Below, piece after piece: positions 35,984-46,900 of a DNA stretch of 64,000 bases. The first letter of the stretch is position 1, and every line of letters starts with the position of its first letter. Source of the stretch: Pohlia nutans (Eukaryota; Streptophyta; Bryopsida; Bryales; Mniaceae); contig CM040088.1 in the NCBI GenBank assembly GCA_022496805.1, forward strand, positions 5,890,001-5,954,000, in the 5' to 3' direction. The translations under genes were made by a program, and so were the position numbers. Below the pieces are notes generated by a model. That model did no database searches. It saw only the letters and a list, made by a program, of their open reading frames with translations, and was not told where the DNA came from.

Positions 35984-38642
35984 ACGCATTGATGATGTTG
36001 CCAATTTCCGTGGTAAGACGAAGAATCTGAGTGACTTAATTGGGCTGTTGTGTAGTTTAGAAACGTATTTAATTCTTTTATGTACAAGAGGCATCCCTTG
36101 TATAGAGAGTTGTGCTTGCAAATGTGCATCAATATCTCAATTGTGAGATGAATGTTGTGTGAGTTTTGTGAGTGAGTGGCCAGGTTTGCTACGAGTTCAA
36201 TTTTGGAGTGAGGGAGCGTTGGGTGTGAGTGAGTGGCTGCCTAGGTGGCATTAGAAACCAAACCAACTTAAATAGCATCCATGCATGTAGAGTACGTTAG
36301 TTGTCTGGGGGAAATGCCACATATGAGCCTGTTTTCGGGCTACAATTAGACTTGATTACTGATTTTATTTTATTTTTGTCTACCTTTTGGGTGTTATTCT
36401 ATGAACCTCATATGCTTCATTTTATGGTGGTTCCAATCAATAAATGAGATTCAAAGGTGTTGCTCGTTTATGGCTTCTCAACGATCCATTTTTAAAATTC
36501 TTTAAATGCCTTGTTTAATCAAGGAAACACCAGATAGTTGTCCATTTTCCAAACTTGTGTTTAGTAAACGGAAAGTCATTGCACAATCAGTACACTTCAA
36601 ACATTGGTTGATCTCTAATAGCCTTCTATGATCTATGGCTCAAAACTCTGCTTTTCAGGACCTTCTAATCTGGTTTCAAAAAAGATAAGCACATGGGTGA
36701 ATATTTTTTGTCAAAGAGTACCTGTAAAATCTTGAATTATGACACATGTGGGTTCATATTTGAGATTTTCAGATTCTTTCGTAATGTGGATCATTAATTA
36801 TAGCAATTGAAGTTGTTTAAATGGTGGGCACAATGAAGTTTTTATGCAGATTGTATGGGGTTTTTTGCAGTGTTGTATTGGTAGTATACAATTCTGAGTG
36901 AAATGAGTGAATTAGAGTCATAATGAGATATAGTGAACCTCAAATGGGTATTTCAAATGAACCATTGTTCAATGTTTGGACTTAAGTTGCGATTTGGACT
37001 TAAAATTTGTCCCAAATTAAAGTCTTGATTTCAGTATATTTACAATCTGTGAATGGAAAGTCCTCCCAAATTGAAAGAAAGCCCAGTTGTATGATCACAA
37101 GGAATTGACGTGTTGATATTGATTCAAGGCAGTTTGCAGTCGTTCCACAAATCCGCTCATAGCATTTCACAACATCAGAGAGTATTTCATACAACTGATA
37201 TTCATAGCATCTGAGAGCATCTCATACAAGTCTTCATCTCTGAGTGAGCATTTCACAACATCACAATGATGAAGACTTGTCACTTCTCAGTATCTCAATC
37301 TCCATCACTGAGCTTTTCATACTCACCTATAGCGATCAAAGATGCTATGAAATAACAAGTCTTCCACGCCAAAAAAATTAGGGTTGCAAGCAACTTTATA
37401 CTTAGAAATCTCAAGGGTGGTCTTGTGGTGCGAAGAGCTTTGATTTTTGCTCGCCAATTGCCCTCTCTTGTGTCGTGGGGGCTCAATCGCAAAGTTTAAA
37501 TGATTTCACGACTTTTTAGTGGGACGGAGGGAGTAGAATTTGCATGAGACACAATCCAAAAGAATATACAATTTGGAGATGGCATGCAAACATCCAATTG
37601 TTGATTAGATGGTCGTGTTGCCTGCCATTAGGTCGTTGACTGGTTTGGAGTTAACTTTTGTTTGAATTCAACCAATGCAGCCTCCTATCAAGTCTCCTTT
37701 AATCTTGAAATGAATGTCACACATTTCCTAACTACGCTAAAAAGTCAGCTCGAGGAGCATGTTGTGGTGTTTTAAAGGTTAAAGATGAACCATCTTCTAT
37801 TGGCTTAAAGGATGATACTTAGCATGAAACACTTGAACTATTTGTTGCATTTGGAAGTAGTACTAGGAGTATTATGAGTTTTTGGAAAAAAATCTAAAAA
37901 TAAAATAAAACATAAAAACTTAGTAGAACATGACAAATACTGTATTCTCAAAAATTTAGTCCAATAGAAAAATTATCCAAAAACTATGCCAAGAACAAGT
38001 TAATGGACTTTTTTGAAATAAGACACTTTGATGTTTAAACTGTTAAAAAAAAGTGCAAATCATTTTTAATAACTTGATAGAGATGAGATTTTACCAAAAC
38101 ATGATAGAAGAATGTTTTCAAATGTTTTCAAATGCGAGTGCAAGAGAGCCTTCATTACATCCATGTGGAAAACATGAAGTTTTTTTATTGTCTCTATTCC
38201 ACAAGGAGAGAGACTAAGAAAACGCTTCATTTTTAAGAGTTACACTTTCTGAATAGTAAAAACTACGCAACTTCCACTTGTTTTTAGATGTCCCTTACAC
38301 AAAAAAAGTAGGTCTACTATAGAATATAACTTCAAAAGATGATGGCTAGATTTGCTATTTTGGGTGCTCGAAAGTCTTAAAAACCATGAAAATTGAAAGT
38401 GTGACAAATTAGCAAAATTGTATTTTAAATTGTAAATGATTTTCAAAAAATATAAAATATAATTAAAAGAATAACATCTACATTCCTTCTTAATTTTAGT
38501 TCCATCCAGCAGGGTTGATGAACATCACACCTTGCGAGGATACTTGGCAATCCCACATACGATAGCATCATCCTAAGGGTGCTCCCTTGACGATGACCGC
38601 GTGGTCAGTGAAAACACACTCAAACATCATATACTACTATGT
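35984..38642. other. Intergenic DNA after the TMEM245-like gene
   Basis: The first 500 bases probably hold the 3' UTR (AATAAATGAGA near 36440 could serve as a polyadenylation signal). GGGACGGAGGGAG-TA at about 37521-37535 is a lone right end of a Stowaway element. Near 38185-38250 is a diverged copy of the repeat end seen at 52104 (GGAGAGAGACTAAGAAAACG). Nothing coding is supported. Confidence 0.5.
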
Positions 38643-38719
38643 ACATTGTGTTAGAATTGGAGTTGTGGAATGTACTCATGAGATGGGATGCGCTAAGAGG
38701 GTGAAGGGGCAGGATCTAA

Positions 38720-39183
38720 GGCCCTCTTTACACTAGAGGTGAGAAGCCTTGAAGAAAACCTTACAAGGGCCATGGCTCATTCTTGAGAAGCCAACCTTTG
38801 AACTTGACGGCCTTTGGATATAGTGTAAAGTGAGAAGGGGCCACAAAATAAAGTGCTAATTTTTTAAAATAAAGTTCTTACATATTTCTTAAAAAATAAA
38901 AAATGATTGGTTGTGAGAATTTTGGCCAAACGGCCCCCCCGGATTTTGTGTTAGTCCCACCTCTTGAGGTGAGCTTGACGCAAAATCCGAAGGCCCTGAA
39001 AAATGTGCACTTTTGTTGCCACGAAGGACAAAAGTGTTGTCCATGTCATTTTCTCCTCCTTCCATCCCTTGGACTGAAAATTTCGGGTGTAAAGTGACAT
39101 TCTTTGGTCTTCTCGGTTTCTAGGCCTCCCATTGGCTGAAATTTCTCTCCTCACAACTTCTCGTCTGTAGTGTAAAGAGGCCC
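38720..39183. mobile_element. Tourist-like MITE inside the dispersed repeat (464 bp)
   Basis: Ends GGCCCTCTTTACACTA and, inward from the right, GGGCCTCTTTACACTA; TAA flanks both sides (38717-38719, 39184-39186). The uninterrupted copy has GATCTACGAGTATT at this place (with TAC instead of TAA), confirming an insertion. The interior is non-coding. Confidence 0.85.
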
Positions 39184-39300
39184 TAAGAGTATTTTACGTT
39201 GGAAAAATCGGGGTGCCTAGTCTAGGAATCTAGTATTATAGCTAGGGTTGACCACCTACCAACTTTGGTGCTAGTCAGAGTTTGTTACACACAACTACTA

Positions 39301-39717
39301 AGGTAGCGGACCCAATTCCCGTCCGGGTCCCAATGGCGACCCCTAGGGTTGGGGGCTGGGTCCAGAAATGTGGCCAATAGAATTTATAAAAGCGCCCAAG
39401 AAGGAACTTTATTGTTTATTGCACGGGTTTCCTTCATTTGTTGACAGAGGATAAAGGTGCTCGGTTTTAGACTACCCAGTATGCAGATTTAGAAATCCAA
39501 CCTGTAGACATACCACGTACTCTATGGTCGAGGACTGGTCACTCTACAAGGTTCGCTTTAAAAAATTGTAAGAAATCACAAACATGCTAAAAAAATTTGT
39601 TCTTTTTGGGGTTGCTCTGGCACCAGCCTTGCGGAGCACTCAAAATTTATAAAAAAATTGGTTCACACTCCCAACTAGCCACAACTGAAATTCAGTCGAG
39701 AATGTGGTCCGCTACCT
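39301..39717. mobile_element. TA-flanked AGGTAG-type element inside the dispersed repeat (417 bp)
   Basis: AGGTAGCGGACC at the left is exactly inverted at the right, with TA on both sides (39299-39300, 39718-39719). The uninterrupted copy reads ACTACTAGGCCTACC at the site (reverse complement of 4903-4917), showing clean insertion at a single TA, as for Tc1/mariner-type elements. Non-coding. Confidence 0.88.
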
Positions 39718-40333
39718 TAGGCCTACCGGGAGTTATGAAAAATCTCATATCATTATTTCTGTCCCAGGAGCCTTTTCCGATGACAAAATGTCCAACTTGA
39801 GGCCCTTGTATGCCCCAGATCATCCACGTCCCAGAGCTTCATTGTTGTGTTGGACCCGGTGTACGCTCCATCTTCATCCGTCGTGGTCATTAGCCCTTCT
39901 TTTTTTTTTCATTTTTTCAGAAAGTGCTAAATTGGTAATACAAAATAATATGGTGGAACTACATATTTCTACATTCATCCATATTTTGGATAGAAAATAC
40001 TTTCCATCCACATTTAATGATATTTGCATCCAAAATTTGACGATTTCATCCATTAGTTTAATATAAAAAATTGAAGATATTTTGGTGATCTAATATTGAG
40101 TTTTTAGTCGTTTTGTAGCCATAATTAATTTTTATTGGTGGAATCTGGCACTGAAAAGCCCAAAAAAAAGAGGTTGATGGCCGTCTTTCTTCCCGCCTCC
40201 TCGACCGCTTGAGCTTGCGGAAGAATTCAAGCTAGGGTAGATCCGTTAGTATTGACCATAACGTTTTGCATGTCGGCATTGAATCCGGTGGAGGAATCCT
40301 ACAATGAGCCGTCACTGCTTGTTCACCCTACTA

Positions 40334-40902
40334 AGGTAGAGGGCTCTAAACCCGCCACAGTCCATGAACCGGTACCTATAGATAGATCAAAACATGATCC
40401 ATGTGGTACCAAATGGGTCCCTTACATGAAGTAAAGCCAACAATACATCCATCAGGGGGCCATTTTTGAATGAATAGAAATTACAAAATGAATTGCATAG
40501 AGATGAAGATATGGAGACGCATTGTCATTAAATAGGTTAAATGGTACAAAAGAGGTTGCATGTACTGACATTTTGACTTTATGCGACTTTGTGTTGCAAT
40601 GGCAAGTTTTATCAATTATGGGTCCGTTTTAGAACCTTTTAATACCTTGTTACTATTTGTCTAAACGTGGCTATGGGACCATTTCCTCATCGATTATGCT
40701 CCAGCTAGTGGACATAAATAGGAGCCTATTGGTTACTGACTTTGAAAAATCATAACTTGTTCTAGGAACATCTAAAAAAATATGATTTCAACTTTGTTGG
40801 TCTTTATTCTCATCTGCCTTTCAGCGAAAAATATGCCTCATATTTTCTCATGTATACCATATACCACAGCGCTTAAAGGAGCGGGTTTAGAGCCCTCTAC
40901 CT
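40334..40902. mobile_element. TA-flanked AGGTAG-type element (569 bp)
   Basis: AGGTAGAGGGCTCTAAACCC at the left end is inverted at the right end, flanked by TA (40332-40333, 40903-40904). The first six bases agree with the elements at 25541 and 39301, but the interiors differ. Non-coding. Confidence 0.8.
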
Positions 40903-40904
40903 TA

Positions 40905-41412
40905 TACAGAGCTTGATGATTCCTGATTCGAAGCTGCATCGCTGATATAATTATGCTGATCGAATGAAGTATCTATATACATAGGGAATCCTCATAGTTT
41001 GACTTCAGGGCCAAACTTGGGTGGGGGGTAAAAATGAGGGATTTTTACCCGGATAAGTTTCTTTTGCCCCCATGCCCGTCAAAAGCACCATGGTTTTACC
41101 CCGGTAAAGGTTCCACAAAGGGAGTTAAAGTTTGAACCCGACTCCCAATCTGCATTTTCTATCAGAGTGCTAAATGGGGTAAAAAATGAGGCGAAACTAT
41201 GCACTTTTTATCCCAGCAAAAATGTCCGGGATTCTAAAAGATTTTGTGTGCAAGGTGGATATTAGAAGTTTATGGCAACAATTTTTGTTCCTGTACATTA
41301 AATGCCCTTTAAAATGGCGAATTCTCAAAAAATTCTTGCGAGCTTGATTGGCTAATTAAAACAGACCTTGTGGTGTGGCTGGAATATGCATTCGATGTGG
41401 TTTGCAAGCGGA
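40905..41412. other. Intergenic DNA, no gene seen
   Basis: Contains several GGTAAAA and TTTTACC strings in opposing orientations (41029-41105), perhaps the remains of a small inverted-repeat element. No ends could be set. Confidence 0.4.
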
Positions 41413-41416
41413 TTAA

Positions 41417-41983
41417 CCCCTAAACGTTCTCACCTTTTTCAGATTTGGCAGTTTTTTAAAGATGCATTATAAAATGCAACTAAGAGGAATATTTTCAACT
41501 TGATGAATGAATAAAAGTTGTACATTATGAATTTTAGATTCTATCCATACGGTTAGCTTTGCGATTGCTATCACCAATATTTGTGTATAAAATTTCAAAC
41601 TTAAAATTTAGAGCTCTTTTGTAATATGATTACGAATAAGATATCGACAATCTAATAATGAATTTTTTGGGATGGGTTGAAATGTAATACTCTAAGTGTA
41701 GTGATTTTTGGAGATTTTTTGGTTGCTTAATTTTAGTAGTTGACTTTTTCAAGAGCACTTTTAGATTAAAATCTTTGAAATTTTGGGTGGAACACTACAA
41801 CATGAAATGAGGCATAAAAATTTCACAAATCATCCCCTTTCTAATCGGATCACACATGCACAAAGCTAACTTCCCATAAAAGTTTCAGTAAAAATTCCAC
41901 ACTGCAAAAAGTGCATGATGGATGAGAAATCGGAGTTCAAATCCGTACATCATGCAAAATATGCATAGTTGGGCGGTTAGGGG
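41417..41983. mobile_element. piggyBac-like TTAA element (567 bp)
   Basis: Left end CCCCTAAACG, right end GGTTAGGGG, TTAA on both sides (41413-41416 and 41984-41987). The body is homologous to the elements at 7522-8008 and, more distantly, 46723-47302 (CTATCACCAATATTT and the ATTCTATCCATACGG region). Non-coding. Confidence 0.8.
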
Positions 41984-42002
41984 TTAAATGACATCAACAT
42001 GA

Positions 42003-42210
42003 ATATTCCAAAAGATTCTAAGAATATTCTAAACTAATATACAATATTTTGAAAGATTTCAAAAGATTATATTTTAATATATTAAAATGTTTTTGGTATT
42101 TTTGGTATTCCCTATTTATTATATTACGTCATTATTGCAAGTGCTTTACAGTATTAGAAACTTTTTTTTGTTGAGAACCATGACACCCTACCATGAGAAC
42201 ACCCAAATGC
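42003..42210 (+). repeat. AT-rich dispersed repeat, second copy at 54585-54780
   Basis: Both copies share ATTTATTATATTACGTCAT, TTAGAAACTT and CTATGACACC-like strings in the same order over roughly 200 bases. Class unknown. The following 42211-42879 shows nothing else that I recognise. Confidence 0.6.
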
Positions 42211-42879
42211 CAATTTATGTGAAAATTATCTAAAATTATCTAAAATTATTTATATCACCATACAAAGTAGATTTTTTTTGAAAAAATAATTTCATAAAAA
42301 TTTCCATATCTTTAATTTTTGCCGATTCTAACAACCAACTACGGTATTGGAGAGTGTGATAACGTTGAAGTACCCATGATCGATAAAATATGGTTTTTAG
42401 CACGGAAAAAGTTGAAATTTTACGGATGAGATATTTTCTTTCATATAGAAATAAAGATAATGTAGAATGGTAAATTCTTCAAAAAAAAAATTCTTCAAAA
42501 TTTATCAAAAAAGAAAGTGAAAAGTTATTTGAAATCCATGACTAATATATAGGTTCACCTATAGCCAACAACAATGAGATCATATCCTGAATATAAAGTT
42601 GTTGTATGTTAGTTTCTCTATGTTGGCTTTTGGGTCCATGAAAAGCAACTTCTAAGAGGCTTACATGTTAGTCATACCTCTATAATGTTGATAATCTATC
42701 TATGAAAATTTATAAATCATACAATGTGATATTTCAAGTATGCAGATTGTAGGGCTTTGAGTTTTATAAAATAGGTGAAGACCTTTAGGAGTTAATGACA
42801 AGTTCAAAGCGTAAGCTTACTAACGCTTTAGTCAGGCTCTTGGGTGAACTATCACGATGAACATGAGGCTTTTAGGTAA

Positions 42880-43653
42880 AGTATCTCAATTCTCTGAACA
42901 TGAGGCTTCATTTTGGATAATGAAAATTACGGGTTGTCACGCCTTCTTCTCCCCATTCTCAATCTTCAAAGAATGAGGACGCGACACTTTGTCCTTGAAT
43001 TACGGAGGGCCCATTCTCTGAAGATTGAGAAGTTTCTTTCTTTTTCTTCAAGGGTGAAGAATGGTTTCGCGTGTGAAGTTTTCACTACGGAGCTTCTCCT
43101 TTTCACTTTCGCTTCCGTTTTCATCCTTGTTGTTGCTCAAGAAGGTCGCGGCTTCTTGATTTTCACTGGTCATGGTAAAGCTCATTCTCCATTCTCATTA
43201 GGGGTTGTCACACCTTCTTTGAGAATCAAACTTTTGAATCTTTAGAAAAGTTCTCGAGAGAAAGAAGAGCTAACGGGGGCTCTTTTCTATGAAGAAGGTG
43301 TGACTCCTCTTCTGTGCTGTGTAGAGAACGAGAATGGAGAATGAACATGTAATTTACATGTAATTGAGGATCTAGTAAAGGAACGGCCGCGGTGAAAACT
43401 CCACATGCGAAACCATTCTTCACACCCATTTTTCACCCTCGGAGGAGAAGAGAGAAACTTCTCAATCTTCAAAGAATGAGCCCTCCGCAATTCAAGGAGA
43501 GAGTGCTATTCTCCACATGGCAAAAAAGGGGAAGCACACCTTCTTCATGGAGAAAGACCCCTATTGGCTTCTCTTTTCTCTCCAGACCTTCTCAATCGTT
43601 TGATTCTCAGAGAAGGTGTGACAACCCCTAGTATCTCAAATCTCTGAACATGC
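42880..43653. mobile_element. Nested foldback element cluster just upstream of TIC110
   Basis: The inner element 43201-43628 has ends GGGGTTGTCACACCTTCT and its inverted partner, flanked by TA (43199-43200, 43629-43630). A related end (GGGTTGTCACGCCTTCTTCT) lies at 42931, and arms such as GAAGAATGGTTTCGC at about 43056 occur inverted at about 43409, so the block folds on itself. A 22-base direct repeat (AGTATCTCAA, then TCTCTGAACATG) bounds the block at 42880-42903 and 43630-43653. The right boundary is about 320 bases before the TIC110 start codon. Confidence 0.7.
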
Positions 43654-43974
43654 CGTGAGAAAAAAGGCGAAAGTTTTGTAAAAAGTAGAAAGGAAGGAAG
43701 AAAAAGGAAGTGGATGGTCTTCTTCGAAACCTATCACCCTGCAGCGACTTATCCATTCACGACTTCGGAGGTTTCGAGAGCTTGACCTCAACACATTAGC
43801 TTCACAGCACGAGTTTTTTGCAATCGCTCCCTCGAGTGGCTTCATTCGTCCCCGGTCGGTTCAGCTCTCTTCTCCACTTACGTAGTTTGCTAGAGTAGCA
43901 GGAAAGGCAGGCAAGGAAAGGGAAGGAAAGGAATCGAAACCAAACGACGGAGGCGGGCCATAGATTCGCCTGCA

Positions 43975-46900
43975 ATGTTGGCTTCGCAAGCGCAGGCGCT
44001 TCTAGGCGAGCGCAATGGCGCAATTCCATCTTACACGGGCTTGGGCAAAGCGTGTCGTCTCCCTCGCAAGCCAACCTCCAAGATCACCCGCAATCTCGCC
44101 AGGCGCAGTAGTCGACTGTCGTGCCGGGCGGGGCTGGAGACGCAGCAGTCGAAATCCTCGTCGTCCTCGCCGAAGGTGAGCTTGTTCGGGGCGGAGCGAC
44201 AGTTGTCCGGTCCGCAGAAGGTGCTGGAAGGCTTGCCCGCGCCCGCGCGCTACGTCTCCAGCGCGGCCATTGTGGCGGGCGCTTTGGCCGCCGGCTACTT
44301 CCTTGGCGGACGCTACTACAAAGGGAACAACAATCAGCTCGCGGCCGTTGGAGGCGCGGTCGCCCTCGGCGCCGTCGGCGGTGCCGCCGTCGTTGCTTTC
44401 AATGCCGCAGCTCCGCAGGTGGCCGCTGTGCAGCTCCGAAACTCTCTCGTCAATCACTCAGATCCCACCAGCGTCACCCCCGCCGAAATTGACCAAATCG
44501 CTCGCAGGTTCGCCTCGTCTTCGCCTTTTTGCAAGATTGTGTGTTGTTTAGGGTTTCGTTACTCTTTCTGGAAGATTTGGACTGTCCGAGATTCTTAGGA
44601 CTTTTTGATGACTTATTAGCTGCCTTGCTTGAAAAATGGTTAAACAGAAGCTAAGATGGATCAGAATCAAGTTCTACATCGAATAACAAACTGTTTTTTC
44701 TATCTACATAAGTCAGCGTTTTAGACCTTGGCATCATTTTAATGGGTAATTTTCCATAAAAAAGGGAAATTTTTTGTACGGTAGTTTGTAATTCTTTGGA
44801 AAAGTCAGGCAAACAGTTGCGAGTATTGATTGAATTCTGTAGTCGTGATCTCAAATTCCTGGAGTTTTTCATTCCCTCGGGTTCAGGGTTTTGCGTAGAA
44901 TACCATTTTCTTGAGTGAGGGAACATGTGTAAAGTTGACGTGGCATGAAACTGAATTCAATGAAGCGCCTAAACTGATAACTGCAGATTGAGGATATAAC
45001 TGCAACCCTTGATTGTTTGATTTCAGGTATGGTGTTAGTAGGCAGAATGAGAGGTTTAATGCTGAGATTAAGGACTTGTATGCCGGTTACGTCTCGGGGA
45101 TATTGCCACCTGGGAATGAGGATTTGAAGGGAGATGAAGTTGAATCTATTATTGCATTCAAAAAGGCTTTGGGTTTGGATGATCCGGATGCTGCGGCCAT
45201 GCACATTGAGGTACAATTCACCTTGTTGGTGTATGTTCTCATTTCGGAAATTCCTTGCTATGCAAACTCTTGTCTAACCCTATTACTGATTATTATAACG
45301 TGACTGCTATCTCAAAGAAGCGTCAGTAGTTTAGAACTACTACTAATTTATAAGCCATTTTTGATAGCACAGGCCGAAACCTTGATTGGCGTGGAAATAA
45401 TCTTTTATGTACTTTAACTCGATTTGTTCAATGTTGGCTTTACAAGTAACAAGAATGCGCATGGAAGTTTTGGAAGTTCAACAACATTGCTATCGGTTTG
45501 CAGATTGGCAGACGCTTATTCAGGCAACGCATGGAAACCGGTGATCGTGAAGGTGCCGTTGAGGAGCGCAGGGTACGCAGTGGATATTATTCCATGTGTT
45601 CACTTCTGTGGAAATTTTGGCATTAGTGAGGACAATGTTTGCATTTTTGTTATTCATCACCTTCCGAGTGTTATGATGCCAGAACTGTCACTCAGCCATT
45701 GTTGGATCCAGTTGCTATGAACGTAAACTATATGAGAGCGACATTTAGTATTCTATGCTTGCCCAATTTTGGCACTTATATGAAGACTGAAAGTTTTCGC
45801 ATTGATTACTTGCAGACATTCCAGAAGTTGGTATATGTATCAACTTTGGTATTTGGTGAGGCTTCCAAGTTCCTACTTCCATGGAAGCGGGTTTTCAAAG
45901 TCACAGAATCTCAGGTCATCCACTGATACCTTATATTGCCAAATTTTTGAATTTTATTCAAAATTCTACAACATGATTTACTTATAAAAAGGTGGACGCT
46001 TTCAGGTTGAAGTGGCTGTTCGGGATAATGCACAGCGCCTCTTTAATGGATTTCTTAGCAAAGTTGGCCCAGGTAAGCTTCTGCAGCGTTTTCTGGTGCA
46101 ATGCAGTTGTCTGACGATCACATCCCTGATAAGTAGAATTGTGTAAAGGAAGATGTAGTTTGTTACACTGCGGTTGTGTTCTCTTATCACTTTATGTAAA
46201 ATCTACGGTTTTGTATAGTACGCATATGCCTATTGTGTTTATGTTGGTCACCTCTTCTGGGGTTACTTTTTTTTTTGACGCAGTTACTTTGATCTTCTCT
46301 TATGATAAAGCTCCCAGGTGCACTCTACTATCTGGGAGTCCTGGTAATTGGCCATGAATGTCCCTAGTGGCCACAATTAACAAATGTGTCAATTGTATGT
46401 TCTAGATTTTGACGTCCAGGAGATCAAAGACTTGAGAAAAGCTCAGCTTAAACTGAAACTCACCGATGAGGTGATTATTTGTAATTTTGGTTGTTAATCC
46501 TTATGGATTTTGTTGAATTGTTGAACTCCATTGAAGCTGTGGGTTGGACAAGAATTTTCAAAAATAAGTTCTCTTAAGTTCTCTTGGCTATCTTGTGTTG
46601 TAGGTTGCCGCTGAAGTTTTCAGAGCCCATGTTCAAAAGCAACTGGAAGAACACATTTTGGCTGCTATGGAAGTCTTCAAGTCTCGGGCTCGTATCAAGT
46701 GTGTTACTCTTCACCTGCTTAACCCCTAAACGTACCAGGGTGTCCCTGGAATTGACAATTTGAGAAAAATCATCATAAAGTACTATTTAGAAGAATATTT
46801 TGGAATTGATATACAAATGAAAGTTCTAGATTTTGAATTTTAGATTCCATCCGTACGGTTCGATTCACTAATACTATCACCAATATTTAATTATAAAATT

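Larger units (their letters stand above)
38643..40254 (+). repeat. Dispersed repeat copy 2, split by two later insertions
   Basis: This copy matches copy 1 (4376-5104, inverted) on both sides of two inserts. Removing 38720-39183 and 39301-39717 with one copy of each target duplication leaves about 730 bases collinear with copy 1. The insertions are therefore younger than the repeat. Confidence 0.85.

Noticed and set aside
37521..37535. Complete Stowaway element between 30801 and 37535
   Set aside because: The left-type and right-type ends are 6.7 kb apart with a gene between them; they are better read as two separate fragments.
44002..44551. Long frames on both strands over TIC110 exon 1
   Set aside because: They are shadows of the GC-rich first exon; the TIC110 frame alone continues through correct splice junctions.
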